Positions 24,573 to 34,779 of a DNA stretch of 64,000 nt are shown piece after piece. The DNA lies in assembly GCF_000732485.2 (NCBI RefSeq), contig NZ_JAQV02000024.1, positions 1 through 64,000 on the forward strand. The letters run 5' to 3'. The translations under genes were made by a program, and so were the position numbers. Each line of letters starts with the position of its first letter. Positions within the stretch are counted from its first letter, which is position 1. A model generated the notes under the pieces. It was not told where the DNA came from. It ran no database searches and saw only the letters and a program-made list of their open reading frames with translations. Source of the DNA: Bacillus sp. SJS. GTDB taxonomy: Bacteria; Bacillota; Bacilli; Bacillales; Bacillaceae.

Positions 24573-25144
24573 TATTTAAAGGAAGGAGCCACTTTATCTG
24601 CAAATTGCCGGTAGTCAATTAAATAAAAATCGGCCCCCTCCGAATCATTTTGAAAAAGACACGTTTTTATTCCGAGCTTTTTCGCCGGAAGAATATCCAG
24701 TTCCCGGTCACCTATAGCAAGATCAATATGGTGTTTTTGATGAAGGTATATATAAGATGCCGGATCTGGCTTTCTGGGATATCCATCATCACCTGCTACA
24801 ATTTCATCGAAGTAATGCTCCCACCCGTAATAATTTAATATTGCATCCACTTCACTTCTTGTTTTATGAGTCATGATTACATTTTTTGATGCGTGTTTCA
24901 GCACCTTTTCTACATATGGGAAGGGCGGCTTTAAAACAGGAGACAATGCCTTTTCATTTCGTTTAAAATCGGCAATATCCTCGTCTGTCATCCCAAAGGT
25001 GCTTGCAGCATGAGAAAAAGATACCTTCAGCTGTTCAAATATATGCTCTTTTTTCACTTCAGACTTTAAAAGCTTGTACATCGTTTCGGTAAACGCCGGG
25101 TACGTATTAAACAGTGTCCCGTCAAAATCCCATAAAATATGCAT
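24572..25144 (-). CDS. HAD-superfamily phosphatase (phosphoglycolate-phosphatase-like)
   Basis: 190 aa. Motif I is WDFDGTLFNTY (nucleophile Asp), motif II VIMTHKT, motif III KPDPASY, and motif IV AIGDRELDILPAKKLG. All HAD catalytic residues are in place. Substrate unknown. ATG at 25144 is preferred; a GTG four codons earlier is possible. It lies 10-22 bp downstream of a metallophosphoesterase gene, so the two probably form an operon. Confidence 0.9.
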   Translation of the reverse strand: MHILWDFDGTLFNTYPAFTETMYKLLKSEVKKEHIFEQLKVSFSHAASTFGMTDEDIADFKRNEKALSPVLKPPFPYVEKVLKHASKNVIMTHKTRSEVDAILNYYGWEHYFDEIVAGDDGYPRKPDPASYIYLHQKHHIDLAIGDRELDILPAKKLGIKTCLFQNDSEGADFYLIDYRQFADKVAPSFK

Positions 25145-25165
25145 GTCAACTATCACCCTTATCCT

Positions 25166-25897
25166 TCAGCTAAGTCCTCTGTACTTAGCCGTAGTAAGTT
25201 CCTGAATGTATTCCTTCAAGTCAGGCATATCCGCTTCCCGGGCAATCCGGATTGATCGTTCAATATCATACGGAACCCGGATAAGCTGGATAGAGAACGG
25301 TCCTTCCGCCTCTTCACCTTCAAGCCCCTCAAGAACGGCATAGGAGGCCTGGGTCATATCGAGCGGGTTCCCCACACTGCCTGTATTAAACAGCATTTTT
25401 TCCTTATATTGGTGAACAAAAGCCTGATGAACATCTCCATAGCCTGCTACATCTGGCCGCTTTGAAGATTTTCCAGTCATTTCTGTATCTTCGAACATGC
25501 TCATTCTTCGTTCAATTGAATCCCATGGCTGAATCCTTGTATATATGCTGTAAGGCGAAGCATGAAATAACCGGATTAGTCTGCCGCTCATGGTCAGTTC
25601 AGCTGAAAAAGGAAGCTTTGTTAAATAGCGGCGGTCCTCATCAGTCAGCTGATTCTGATGCCATTTCAATGTCTCAAATTCGGAATCCTTTGTTATAAAA
25701 TCATCCCAATTTCCTTTAACCGTAATTTCACAATGCTTTCTAACCATCGCAATCGCGTCATGAGATTGAGGACCTTTCCCTACCAAATCTCCCAGGCAAA
25801 TAATTTTTTCGATTCTTCTATAATGAATATCGTCCAGAACGGCTTCAAGAGCCGGGACATTACCATGTATATCTGAAATAACAGCTATACGGTTCAA
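25166..25897 (-). CDS. Calcineurin-like metallophosphoesterase (YfcE/PrpE-type)
   Basis: 243 aa. Metal-binding motifs appear in order: SDIHGN (~residue 8), GDLVGKGP (~36), KGNWDD (GNH/D-type, ~61), then LFHASP and GDVHQAF (~150-160), NTGSVGNP. This is the compact phosphoesterase group that includes YfcE; substrates range from phosphoproteins to dinucleotides. TTG start behind AAGGAGTGA. Upstream partner of the HAD gene. Confidence 0.88.
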   Translation of the reverse strand: MNRIAVISDIHGNVPALEAVLDDIHYRRIEKIICLGDLVGKGPQSHDAIAMVRKHCEITVKGNWDDFITKDSEFETLKWHQNQLTDEDRRYLTKLPFSAELTMSGRLIRLFHASPYSIYTRIQPWDSIERRMSMFEDTEMTGKSSKRPDVAGYGDVHQAFVHQYKEKMLFNTGSVGNPLDMTQASYAVLEGLEGEEAEGPFSIQLIRVPYDIERSIRIAREADMPDLKEYIQELTTAKYRGLS

Positions 25898-25942
25898 TCG
25901 ACTTCACTCCTTCTTCCAGACAGATTCCATTCTACCATAAGA

Positions 25943-26980
25943 TCATCCCCTCTTTGGTTTCTTTTTCAGAAGCAATGCTCCTAGAAATAAAAGGCTTATG
26001 TACCCAATGACTGGATAAATGGCAGAAATTAATTTCCCATATCCAATAAAGCTTAAGAAAAAACAAACCGCCAAAATGATGGCAATCATCACCATTCTGG
26101 GAACCTTGAAAAATTGAGAAAGAAGACGCTCCATCCCGTATAAATTTCCAATAATAGAGGTGAGCACTTCTCCGAAAATTACCAGCACGTACAAATAATA
26201 AGCAGCCGAAAAGACTGTATTCATTACCTCAGCCATCGGAACTTCAAACTTTACAGCACCTGGGACATAAAGAAGAGCTAAGTGGCTGCCAAGCATAATG
26301 ATCATTAATATCAGTCCGCCGAGCCTTCCTCCTTTTTTTAGTACGTTCTCATCTTTTATCTCAGCTGCAAGGGGGACGAGAACAGCCTGAGCAAGTCCGA
26401 GGTTATAGGCGGCATAGCAAACAGAGGAAACGGCCCAGCCGCTATCGGAGAGCCTAAAACCGGTCAAGACAGTCTTCAATCCCCCCTCTGTTATAGAGCT
26501 TGTCATGACTACCAGACTAAGCAGAAGCAGCATCGGCACAACCAGCATATTAACACCGACAACTCCATGCAAGCCCTTCGCCATAATGATTAAAGTTAAA
26601 AGAATGCTAATCAGCACCCCGACTGAGTGCGGAAGCGCTAATCGTTCTTCAAATATCGCTCCAGCTCCCGATACCATGACAGAGGTTACCCCAAATAATA
26701 AGAGCAGCATGACTGCGTTTACTGCCTGCCCTGCATGCTTTCCTAATAAAAATAGATTCAATTCTTTAAAGGAGGGAGCTTGAATTCTTGATGCAATCAC
26801 CATCAGCTTGGTTCCAAGGTGAATAAACAAACTTCCTGCAAGGAGAATCCCGATGGTTCCCGCCGCACCAAAACGGGTAAAGAATTCCACAATTTCTTTC
26901 CCAGTTGCAAAGCCTGCCCCGACAACTGTTCCAACATACACAAAAGCAATCTGCACGATGATAAAGCTCTTATTTTGCAT
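25943..26980 (-). CDS. ykvI: YkvI-family membrane transporter
   Basis: 345 aa, about ten transmembrane helices. The N-terminal FVYVGTVVGAGFATGKEIVEFF is the signature segment of the YkvI group within the APC/SSS-like transporter fold. Substrate unknown. In B. subtilis ykvI also lies between clpE and the que operon, supporting orthology. GGAGG precedes the ATG; divergent to clpE. Confidence 0.88.
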   Translation of the reverse strand: MQNKSFIIVQIAFVYVGTVVGAGFATGKEIVEFFTRFGAAGTIGILLAGSLFIHLGTKLMVIASRIQAPSFKELNLFLLGKHAGQAVNAVMLLLLFGVTSVMVSGAGAIFEERLALPHSVGVLISILLTLIIMAKGLHGVVGVNMLVVPMLLLLSLVVMTSSITEGGLKTVLTGFRLSDSGWAVSSVCYAAYNLGLAQAVLVPLAAEIKDENVLKKGGRLGGLILMIIMLGSHLALLYVPGAVKFEVPMAEVMNTVFSAAYYLYVLVIFGEVLTSIIGNLYGMERLLSQFFKVPRMVMIAIILAVCFFLSFIGYGKLISAIYPVIGYISLLFLGALLLKKKPKRG

Positions 26981-27093
26981 GACGGTCCATCCCTCCTCTT
27001 CTATATAAAGCTATGAGACAAGTTCCTTGAAAAGAAGGATAAAGATGGATTAAAGTTCTTTTCAGCCCCAAAAAATTTTCTCAAACAAAATAC

Positions 27094-27142
27094 TTGAAAG
27101 TCAAAAAAGGTCAAATTATAATAATAGTCAAAGATAGTCAAA
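27094..27142 (+). promoter_or_regulatory. SigmaA promoter of clpE with two CtsR operators
   Basis: TTGAAA (27094-27099) and TATAAT (27117-27122) are 17 bp apart. CtsR heptad direct repeats AGTCAAA-AAA-GGTCAAA (27099-27115) and AGTCAAA-GAT-AGTCAAA (27126-27142) lie in the spacer and over the start site. Double occupancy predicts tight repression and heat/proteotoxic induction. Confidence 0.93.
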
Positions 27143-27173
27143 GTCAGTTGAATTTTAAGGAGGTTGTTTTTTT

Positions 27174-29318
27174 ATGCAATGTCAAAACTGTAAGCAAAAT
27201 CAGGCAACCGTTCAATTACATGTTCAATTTAACGGAGCCCGTAAACAATTACAGCTCTGCAATACATGCTTTTCACATTATGAAAGTCAAATCCCTTCCA
27301 GCGGTATCAGCGGCGGAGGATTCTCTTCCTTCCCGTTCGATCAGTTCTTTAAAAATGCTGGCAGTCAGGATGAAGGGACACCTGGTGCAGAGAATCAAAA
27401 ATCAAGCCGCAATGGCGGAGGGCTTCTTGACCAAATGGGCCGCAATCTTACCCATGCTGCCAAAGCGGGGCTTATCGATCCAGTCATTGGCCGGGAAGAT
27501 GAAGTAAACAGGGTGATTGAAATTCTTAACCGGCGCAATAAAAACAATCCGGTTCTTATTGGTGAACCCGGTGTTGGTAAAACAGCTGTAGCTGAAGGTC
27601 TCGCATTGAAAATTTCTGAAGGAAACGTTCCATCTAAATTGATGAAAAAAGAAGTGTATTTGCTCGACATAGCATCACTCGTTGCCAATACGAGCATGCG
27701 CGGCCAGTTCGAAGACCGGATGAAAAAACTCATAGCTGAGCTTCAATCACGTAAAAACGTCATTTTATTTATAGATGAAATACACCTAGTAGTCGGAGCG
27801 GGATCTGCGGAAGGCTCTATGGATGCAGGAAACATTTTAAAGCCTGCACTTGCACGGGGTGAAATGCAGCTAATTGGGGCAACTACTTTAAAAGAATACC
27901 GCCAGATTGAAAAGGATGCTGCTCTGGAGCGCCGCTTCCAGCCAGTCATGGTTCACGAACCATCCTTGGATAAAGCCATTGAAATCCTGCAAGGCATTCA
28001 GTCAAAATATGAGGATTATCATGGAGTTACATTCAGCGATGAAGCCATCCGGGCTTGTGTAACTCTTTCTCACCGCTACATTCAAGATCGTTTTCTGCCG
28101 GATAAAGCGATTGATTTGCTTGATGAGGCCGGTTCAAAAGCCAATCTGAAAGCAGACCGGGTTGAGGAAGCCGATATTCACGATCAGCTCAGCAAACTCG
28201 CGAAAGATAAAGAAAAAGCGGCAGCTGAAGAGAATTATGAGCTTGCGGCAAAACTCCGCCACGAGGAGATTCTTCTTGAAAAACAGCTTGAGAAACAGGA
28301 TCATCAAGAAAAAATGATTGTTGGCCTCAGCGAAATCCAGGCCATTATTGAACAGAAAACCGGTATTCCTGTTGGAAAGATTCAAGAAGATGAACAAGCT
28401 AAGATGAAGAATCTTGAAGATAGTCTTGCTAAAAAAGTAATCGGCCAGGGAGAAGCGGTACAAAAAGTAGCAAAAGCAATTCGCAGAAGCCGTGCCGGTT
28501 TGAAACGCAAAAATCGTCCTATTGGGTCATTCCTTTTCGCAGGTCCTACAGGTGTGGGAAAAACGGAGCTGACCAAAACATTGGCAGAAGAGCTTTTCGG
28601 AACGAAAGACTCCATGATTCGTCTTGATATGAGTGAATATATGGAAAAACACGCTGTATCCAAAATTATCGGCTCCCCTCCTGGATATGTGGGACATGAT
28701 GATGGCGGACAGCTCACAGAAAAAGTCCGCCGAAATCCATACACCATTCTGCTTCTCGATGAAATTGAAAAAGCTCATCCTGATGTACAGCACATGTTCC
28801 TTCAAATCCTGGAAGACGGGCGTTTAACGGACAGTCATGGACGTACGGTCAACTTTAAGGATACGGTCATCATCATGACCAGCAATGCAGGCACTTCCGA
28901 AAAACGAATGACTGTAGGATTTGATACAGAAGCAACAGCAGCCATAAAAGAGAGCACACTGCTTGATTCACTTGGAACATTCTTTAAACCGGAGTTCCTG
29001 AATCGCTTTGATGCAATCATTGAGTTTCAATCCCTCGAAAGAAAACATATGCTTTCGATCGTTGAGCTCATGCTTGAAGAACTTCAAGAAACTTTACATG
29101 AAAAGAACATGAAGCTGACCGTTTCTGATGAAGCAAAAAACAAATTGGCTGAACTGGGATATCACCCTGCATTCGGTGCACGGCCTCTTCGCCGGGTCAT
29201 CCAGGAACAGCTGGAAGACCAAATAACTGACCTGCTCATTGATTACAATGAACTGGATCATGTACAGGCAAATGTTGAAAATGGGAGCATCACAGTTTCG
29301 AAATCCGATAAAATATAG
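27174..29318 (+). CDS. clpE: ClpE, Hsp100 ATPase of the ClpEP protease
   Basis: 714 aa. N-terminal zinc finger CxxC...CxxC ([16 protein letters not shown]), then AAA+ domain 1 with GEPGVGKT, a UVR-type coiled segment ([21 protein letters not shown]), and AAA+ domain 2 with GPTGVGKTE, ending in a Clp C-terminal domain. It unfolds substrates for ClpP in heat-stressed cells. The zinc finger and absence of a Clp_N repeat distinguish it from ClpC. Under CtsR control. Confidence 0.97.
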   Translation: MQCQNCKQNQATVQLHVQFNGARKQLQLCNTCFSHYESQIPSSGISGGGFSSFPFDQFFKNAGSQDEGTPGAENQKSSRNGGGLLDQMGRNLTHAAKAGLIDPVIGREDEVNRVIEILNRRNKNNPVLIGEPGVGKTAVAEGLALKISEGNVPSKLMKKEVYLLDIASLVANTSMRGQFEDRMKKLIAELQSRKNVILFIDEIHLVVGAGSAEGSMDAGNILKPALARGEMQLIGATTLKEYRQIEKDAALERRFQPVMVHEPSLDKAIEILQGIQSKYEDYHGVTFSDEAIRACVTLSHRYIQDRFLPDKAIDLLDEAGSKANLKADRVEEADIHDQLSKLAKDKEKAAAEENYELAAKLRHEEILLEKQLEKQDHQEKMIVGLSEIQAIIEQKTGIPVGKIQEDEQAKMKNLEDSLAKKVIGQGEAVQKVAKAIRRSRAGLKRKNRPIGSFLFAGPTGVGKTELTKTLAEELFGTKDSMIRLDMSEYMEKHAVSKIIGSPPGYVGHDDGGQLTEKVRRNPYTILLLDEIEKAHPDVQHMFLQILEDGRLTDSHGRTVNFKDTVIIMTSNAGTSEKRMTVGFDTEATAAIKESTLLDSLGTFFKPEFLNRFDAIIEFQSLERKHMLSIVELMLEELQETLHEKNMKLTVSDEAKNKLAELGYHPAFGARPLRRVIQEQLEDQITDLLIDYNELDHVQANVENGSITVSKSDKI

Positions 29319-29357
29319 AGGTCTTTCTGAAAAGTTCTCCTTAGAGAAAATAATTGA

Positions 29358-29398
29358 AATAACCCCCCTTATGAGCATTCGGGGGGTTATTTTTTATA
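29358..29398 (+). terminator. clpE terminator
   Basis: AACCCCCC and GGGGGGTT enclose a 12-nt loop and are followed by ATTTTTTAT. Confidence 0.88.
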
Positions 29399-29518
29399 AA
29401 AATTTGAACAATTCCTCCTGACTCCTCCTTCTTTATTAAAAACAGGCATCTATCCGATTCATTTTTATCTCGATCTCCTTACAATGAGAAGGTATGAAAA
29501 AGGAGGAGCTTCAGCACC

Positions 29519-29644
29519 ATGAATGAATACGGACTTTGGAAGCTAAAAAAACTGGAAGAAGAGAAAGCAGTTCAGTTAATCGAACGGGAGCAGCTTAAAG
29601 AAGAATTCAAAGAGATGGAACGTAAAACGAAAAGGGAAAAATAA
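29519..29644 (+). CDS. 41-aa charged coiled-coil-like protein
   Basis: ATG behind AAAAAGGAGGAG. MNEYGLWKLKKLEEEKAVQL and the following Glu/Lys-rich tail form one amphipathic helix. No family recognised. A short stand-alone gene between clpE and the oligopeptidase. Confidence 0.65.
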   Translation: MNEYGLWKLKKLEEEKAVQLIEREQLKEEFKEMERKTKREK

Positions 29645-29730
29645 AAAGGCAGCTTATGATCCGTACCGGTTATTTCAATGCCCGCTCCCCATTTTGTCAA
29701 TCCCCCGCCGCTCCCCAATAAAATGCCAAA

Positions 29731-29767
29731 ACAAACAGCCCTCCGGTTCAGAGGGCTGTTCTTTTTC
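29731..29767. terminator. Terminator after the oligoendopeptidase gene
   Basis: ACAGCCCTC-CGGTTCA-GAGGGCTGT with T-rich flanks, just past the minus-strand stop at 29773. The plus-strand small gene could also use it. Confidence 0.85.
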
Positions 29768-29772
29768 CTTTA

Positions 29773-31467
29773 TTATAATGCTTTATCATCCACTTGATTC
29801 AGCCACTCGGTAATTTCACCAACTACGGATTCTACGGTGCCTTCATCAAACGGTGATTTCAGGCCAGCTGCTTCTACCAGTCCAAGGAATGCTTTGCTTC
29901 CTCCCTTCTTGCACAGGTTCAAATAGCTGCTCCAAGCCGCCTCTCTGTCTTCATGAAGCTGTTTCCAATACTGAAGCGCACAAATTTGGGCCAGGGTGTA
30001 ATCAATATAATAGAAGGGCGAATTATAGATATGACTTTGCTTTTGCCAAAAGCCCCCCTGCTCGAGATAATGGCTGTCTTCGTATTCACGGTGTGGAAGA
30101 TATTTCTTTTCCAGCTCTCTCCACGCAAGGTTTCTCTCCGCTGGTGAAGCATCTGGATTTTCATAGATGAAATGCTGAAATTCATCGACTGCAACTCCAT
30201 AAGGGATGAACTTAAGGGCTCCGCTTAAATGTGAAAATTTATACTTTTCCGTATCCTCTTTAAAGAAGAGCTCCATCCAGGGCCATGTAAAAAACTCCAT
30301 GCTCATAGAATGGATTTCACAGGCTTCATGTGTCGGCCACTGATACTCCGCAACATCAAATCCGCGGCTCATGTAAACCTGGAATGCGTGCCCGGCTTCA
30401 TGTGTCAGCACATCAATATCCCCTGAAGTACCGTTAAAATTAGCGAAAATATATGGTGACTCATAGTCCGCAATATACGTACAGTAGCCCCCGCCTGCTT
30501 TGCCTTTTTTAGCAAGCAAATCAAGAAGATTTTTATCCGCCATGAATTGGAAGAATTCATCTGTTTCAGCTGAAAGCTCCTTGTACATTTGTTTGCCGTT
30601 ATTCACAATCCAATCAGGATCTCCTTTTGGGACTGCATTTCCTGATGTATATTCAACTGCCTCATCATAATAGACCATCTCATCCATGCCAAGGCGGTCT
30701 TTTTGCCGCTCATATAAGCTTGTCGCGATTGGAACGATATGCTCCACTACCTGTTTGCGAAATTTGCTCACCATCTCAGAGGTATAATCAATCCGGTTCA
30801 TCCTTGCATATCCCAGTTCCGTAAATGTACGGAAGCCAAGCTTCTTCGCAATTCTGGTGCGGATTTTCACAAGCTTGTCATAAATTTCGTCGAACTTTTC
30901 CGATTGGCTCGAAAAAAATGCAAATTTTGCTTCGCTTGCCCGTTTGCGCAAATTCCGGTCTGTAGACTCTGCAAGGGGCTGAAGCTGCACGAGGGTGTAT
31001 TCTTTCCCGTCAAATTCAATTTTCGCTGAGGCTACAAGCTTCGTATATTCACTGGACAGCTTGTTTTCCTCCTGCAGATCTTCAAGAACCTCTTCCTTAA
31101 AGGTCTTCAGCTGGGTTTCAGCAAGATCAAAAAGCTGCTGCCCCCAATTCGATTCTAATTTTTCACGGTATTTCGAGCGGACCAGCGCCTCGTAAAACTC
31201 CGTTACAAGCGCCTGGATATGCGGCTGAAGATCGTCCATGAAATCCTGCTCTTCTTTGTAAAAGTCATCATTCGTATCAATTGAATGTCGGATATAGCAA
31301 ATGTTTGACATCGTATCCGCTGCATTCCGGATTTTATAAATTTTTTTCATCGCCTGATCCTGATCTTCAAAACTATCAGCTACTTTAAATAACTGGAGGG
31401 CTTCCTTAAATTCTGTCTGTATTTGATTAAGATCTGGTCTTTTGTATATGTATTGTTCAAAACGCAT
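29773..31467 (-). CDS. M3-family oligoendopeptidase (PepF-like)
   Basis: 564 aa. The zinc site is LTHEAGHAFQ (HExxH, ~residue 360), with the third ligand Glu expected in HEACEIHSMSMEFF about 25 residues on. This is the shorter clade of M3 oligopeptidases (~560 aa versus ~600 for PepF/YjbG). Cytosolic cleavage of short peptides. AGGAAAGG precedes the ATG. Confidence 0.93.
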   Translation of the reverse strand: MRFEQYIYKRPDLNQIQTEFKEALQLFKVADSFEDQDQAMKKIYKIRNAADTMSNICYIRHSIDTNDDFYKEEQDFMDDLQPHIQALVTEFYEALVRSKYREKLESNWGQQLFDLAETQLKTFKEEVLEDLQEENKLSSEYTKLVASAKIEFDGKEYTLVQLQPLAESTDRNLRKRASEAKFAFFSSQSEKFDEIYDKLVKIRTRIAKKLGFRTFTELGYARMNRIDYTSEMVSKFRKQVVEHIVPIATSLYERQKDRLGMDEMVYYDEAVEYTSGNAVPKGDPDWIVNNGKQMYKELSAETDEFFQFMADKNLLDLLAKKGKAGGGYCTYIADYESPYIFANFNGTSGDIDVLTHEAGHAFQVYMSRGFDVAEYQWPTHEACEIHSMSMEFFTWPWMELFFKEDTEKYKFSHLSGALKFIPYGVAVDEFQHFIYENPDASPAERNLAWRELEKKYLPHREYEDSHYLEQGGFWQKQSHIYNSPFYYIDYTLAQICALQYWKQLHEDREAAWSSYLNLCKKGGSKAFLGLVEAAGLKSPFDEGTVESVVGEITEWLNQVDDKAL

Positions 31468-31665
31468 GGTAACACTGCCTTTCCTATGAAATAACCTTCC
31501 TTTAGTAATTCTTCATCCAGTCTTAAAATCCCTTCTAAGGATGATTTCCTTTTTCCTATTAAGATTGGCACGATTTATCCGATATAGGTAGTAGACAAAG
31601 GGCTCATACCCGCACCGGTGCATTAAGAAAACCGGAATACAGATGTACAAAGGTTTGGTGAAGAC

Positions 31666-32457
31666 ATGGATAAAACAACACTCATAGGTCTCATTTTAGG
31701 AATCGTAGGAGTTGGTGTAGGGATGGTCCTTAAAGGGGTTAACCTCTCTGTACTGATCAACCCTGCTGCGATTCTAATCATCATCGTCGGAACTGCAGCC
31801 GCTGTTGTTACAGCTTTTCCGGCAGACGAAGTAAAAAGAGTCCCAAAGCTATTCGGGGTCTTATTTAAAGAAAGAAAAATACCGTCCATTCAAGAGTTGA
31901 TCCCCATGTTTTCTGAATGGGCACAAGTCGCCCGGAAGGAAGGTCTCCTCGCACTTGAAGCAAAGCTTTCAGATGTGGATGATGTGTTCCTGAAAAATGG
32001 ATTGAGCATGGCTGTTGACGGACAGAATGCGGATTTTATCCGAGATGTGATGAGTGAGGAAATAGAAGCGATGGAAGACCGCCATGCATCAGGAGCAGCT
32101 ATTTTCACTCAAGCAGGCACATACGCTCCAACACTAGGAGTTCTTGGAGCTGTAGTCGGACTGATTGCCGCTCTCTCCCATATGGACAAAACAGATGAAC
32201 TTGGACACGCAATTGGAGGAGCTTTCATTGCGACCCTTCTTGGAATTTATACAGGATATGTCCTCTGGCACCCTTTTGCAAACAAATTAAAACGCAAATC
32301 CCGCCAGGAGGTTAAAATCAGAGAAGTCATGATCGAAGGCGTCCTCTCTGTATTAGAAGGACAGGCACCAAAAGCAATTGAACAGAAGCTGGCAACGTAT
32401 CTCCCTGCCGGTGAAAGAGCAAAACTAAAGATGGAGGGTGAGAATTCAAATGGCTAA
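31666..32457 (+). CDS. motA: MotA, flagellar stator channel protein
   Basis: 263 aa, four transmembrane helices. The N-terminus MDKTTLIGLILGIVGVGVGM and the late TLGVLGAVVGLIAALSHM with IGGAFIATLLGIYTGYVLW are MotA hallmarks; a cytoplasmic loop with conserved charged residues (FPADEVKRVPK) contacts FliG. Works with MotB as the proton-driven stator. Overlaps motB by eight bases. Confidence 0.95.
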   Translation: MDKTTLIGLILGIVGVGVGMVLKGVNLSVLINPAAILIIIVGTAAAVVTAFPADEVKRVPKLFGVLFKERKIPSIQELIPMFSEWAQVARKEGLLALEAKLSDVDDVFLKNGLSMAVDGQNADFIRDVMSEEIEAMEDRHASGAAIFTQAGTYAPTLGVLGAVVGLIAALSHMDKTDELGHAIGGAFIATLLGIYTGYVLWHPFANKLKRKSRQEVKIREVMIEGVLSVLEGQAPKAIEQKLATYLPAGERAKLKMEGENSNG

Positions 32458-33211
32458 ACGGAAGAGAAAAGAAAAGCATGATGAGCATATGGACGAGTCA
32501 TGGCTCATTCCTTATGCCGATCTTTTAACTCTTCTTCTCGCCCTTTTCATTGTCCTTTTTGCCATGAGTTCCATTGATGCGAATAAATTTCAAATGATGG
32601 CAAGGGCTTTCAACAGCACCTTTGAAGGCGGTACTGGAATAATGGAGTATCCAAGCCCATTACCGGATGGAGAAATGGAGCAGCTGGATGTGACCAAGAT
32701 CGAGCCCAAAGAACAGCAGGAACAGAAGCAAGAGCTTGAGAGGCTGAAGGAAGCGGAGAAGAAAATAAATGAATATATCACTAATAAAGGCCTCAATGCT
32801 AAACTGAAGACCTCTCTTACTGATGAAGGTCTTCTGATCACCATCAACAATGATATTCTTTTCGAATCAGGAAGCATTTATGTGCGGAAACGGGATGAGG
32901 ATCTGGCAAAAGAAATCTCCCAGCTCCTTGTCATGGAGCCCCCGAGAAGTATTATTGTCAGCGGTCATACCGATAATATTCCCATTAATAACGGGGTATT
33001 TGATTCCAACTGGGAACTTAGTGTAATGAGAGCTGTCGAGTTTATGAAGCTGCTGCTTACAAATCCTAAGCTGTCTCCGGAATTGTTCAGTGCAAAAGGA
33101 TATGGAGAGTTCAAACCAATCTCTAACAATAAGACCGCTGAAGGAAGACAAAAAAACCGCCGTGTTGAAATCCTCATCCTCCCTTTGGCCTCAAAAAACG
33201 CGGCCGAATAA
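32450..33211 (+). CDS. motB: MotB, flagellar stator peptidoglycan-binding protein
   Basis: 253 aa. A single N-terminal helix carries the proton-accepting Asp in SWLIPYADLLTLLLALFIVL. The C-terminal OmpA/MotB domain (SGHTDNIPIN, NWELSVMRAVEFMKLLL, GYGEFKPI, KNRRVEILILP) anchors the stator to peptidoglycan. The residue is PYAD as in H+-type MotB. ATG at 32450 chosen over an upstream GTG; coupled to motA. Confidence 0.95.
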   Translation: MAKRKRKEKHDEHMDESWLIPYADLLTLLLALFIVLFAMSSIDANKFQMMARAFNSTFEGGTGIMEYPSPLPDGEMEQLDVTKIEPKEQQEQKQELERLKEAEKKINEYITNKGLNAKLKTSLTDEGLLITINNDILFESGSIYVRKRDEDLAKEISQLLVMEPPRSIIVSGHTDNIPINNGVFDSNWELSVMRAVEFMKLLLTNPKLSPELFSAKGYGEFKPISNNKTAEGRQKNRRVEILILPLASKNAAE

Positions 33212-33219
33212 AACAAGAT

Positions 33220-33253
33220 AAAAAAAGACCTTCCGTAAATGGAGGGTCTTATT
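33220..33253. terminator. Terminator between motB and the MarR gene
   Basis: AAGACCTTCC-GTAAAT-GGAGGGTCTT with A/T runs on both sides; serves both converging genes. Confidence 0.8.
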
Positions 33254-33686
33254 TTTGATCCTTAGCATGAAAACCAATGCGTTTCATCATTTCAATAGCC
33301 TGTGCTTTTTCTTCTTCTGAGAGAATACCGATAATGTCATCGATCTTCTGCTGATGAGATGGAAATATGTCTTCGATGAGAGCTTTTCCCTCATCGGTTA
33401 TGTGGGCGTAAGTAACCCTGCGATCTTTATCACATGCTTTGCGGGCAAGAAAGCCTTTCTGCTCAAGCTTGTCCACTACATAGGTAATGCTTCCGCTGGC
33501 CAATAAAATCTTTCCTCCGATTTGCTGAAGGGGCTGATCGCCTTTATGGTAAAGCAGCTCCAATACACCAAATTCGGTTGGGTTAAGCCCAAAAGAAGTA
33601 ATATGCTTGTTCATTCTGTCGTTAATCGCGCGGTAAGCCCGGGACAAAACAACAAATAGCTTTAGTGATTGTTCTGAATCATTCAT
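33249..33686 (-). CDS. mhqR: MarR-family regulator, YkvE/MhqR-like
   Basis: 145 aa with a winged helix: GLNPTEFGVLELLYHKGDQP, ILLASGSITYVVDKLEQKGFLAR (recognition helix) and DKDRRVTYAHITDEGKAL (wing). Length, ASGSITYVVDKLEQKG and location near motAB/clpE fit B. subtilis YkvE (MhqR), a repressor sensing quinone-type electrophiles. No mhq target operon is adjacent, so the symbol is tentative. Confidence 0.75.
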   Translation of the reverse strand: MNDSEQSLKLFVVLSRAYRAINDRMNKHITSFGLNPTEFGVLELLYHKGDQPLQQIGGKILLASGSITYVVDKLEQKGFLARKACDKDRRVTYAHITDEGKALIEDIFPSHQQKIDDIIGILSEEEKAQAIEMMKRIGFHAKDQK

Positions 33687-33770
33687 TTTATATCAATCCT
33701 TCAAATTTAGAAAATCTTGAATTCCAACTAAATCATAGTAAAATATCCATGCGAAGTCAATAGAACGGTT

Positions 33771-34766
33771 TCAATAAACGTTCCATTCTATTGAAATGAT
33801 TTCGCGATCCTCTTCTATCCTTTGTTTAATAGCGGACATCAAATTTCGATAAGTCTCCTCGATTTCTTCCGCTCCAAATTTTTTTAATAAAAATGTGTAA
33901 AGGACAAAGTCCCTCAGCTTAAGGAAAATAGAAATGCTATTTGCCATTTCCTCAGTAAAACTTCTTTCCTGTTCATATCCCTTTAAAAATCCACTGAAAA
34001 AGAGTGTGCATTTTTCCACAGGATTCGGCTCTCCATTCTTTTCAAGAGTCCAGGCATAGTAATAGAGGGGAATGGCTACGTCACTTGCAAACCAGTGATA
34101 GGAGCTGTCATCAAAGTCGAACAAATAAAGCTCCTCCCGGTGGTAATGAAAGTTCCCTGTATGCAAGTCAGAATGGATAAGGCCGAAATTGTTTTTTGTA
34201 AGTCCATTAAGCTTGCGAAGCAGTATATTCTTCTGCTGAAGAATTTCATCCGAAACGTCCGGTTTATACCGCTCTATATCAAGCAGTTCTTCTTCGTTCC
34301 AATGCGGTCTGCGGGTTTTGCCTGGAGCGGGCTCATATTCAATAGAGGCGTTATGCATTTTCCCTATCGTTCTGCCCCATTCAATAAACAGCGGTTCAGT
34401 CCATTGGGGCCCATCTGCGGTAATTCGATCGCCCATCGCTTTTTCAAATAAACAGCAGTAAAATTCGGTTCCTGTTTCTAAAGGAATCACATGGACATTG
34501 GCTCCATTTGAGTTAAATGGCCGGCTAACACGAATGCCTTTCCTATGTAAAAACTCAATCCATTCCAGTTCAGCCAGAAGCTGATCTAAGCTCCTGTGGC
34601 TGGAATGGGTAATTCTTAAAATGGCAGGAGCTCCATCAAGCTTAACTTCGTACACATAATTTTCCGCTTCGCCGAGTTTTTTAGCAATTTGAGCATCCGC
34701 ACCAAAAAAATGAGCAGCCTCCTTAATGATTTCTTCATTAAATTGCTTCCGAACAGACGGTTCCAT
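33771..34766 (-). CDS. APH-type phosphotransferase
   Basis: 331 aa of the aminoglycoside/choline kinase fold: GLIHSDLHTGNFHYH carries the catalytic HxDxxxxN, and LYLFDFDDSSYHW gives the metal-binding DFD. Similar bacillar proteins (YerI/YtmP group) are of unknown substrate. ATG at 34766 has AAAAGGAG upstream. It starts 13 bases after the aldo-keto reductase stop and is probably co-transcribed with it. Confidence 0.85.
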   Translation of the reverse strand: MEPSVRKQFNEEIIKEAAHFFGADAQIAKKLGEAENYVYEVKLDGAPAILRITHSSHRSLDQLLAELEWIEFLHRKGIRVSRPFNSNGANVHVIPLETGTEFYCCLFEKAMGDRITADGPQWTEPLFIEWGRTIGKMHNASIEYEPAPGKTRRPHWNEEELLDIERYKPDVSDEILQQKNILLRKLNGLTKNNFGLIHSDLHTGNFHYHREELYLFDFDDSSYHWFASDVAIPLYYYAWTLEKNGEPNPVEKCTLFFSGFLKGYEQERSFTEEMANSISIFLKLRDFVLYTFLLKKFGAEEIEETYRNLMSAIKQRIEEDREIISIEWNVY

Positions 34767-34779
34767 CTTTCTTCTCCTT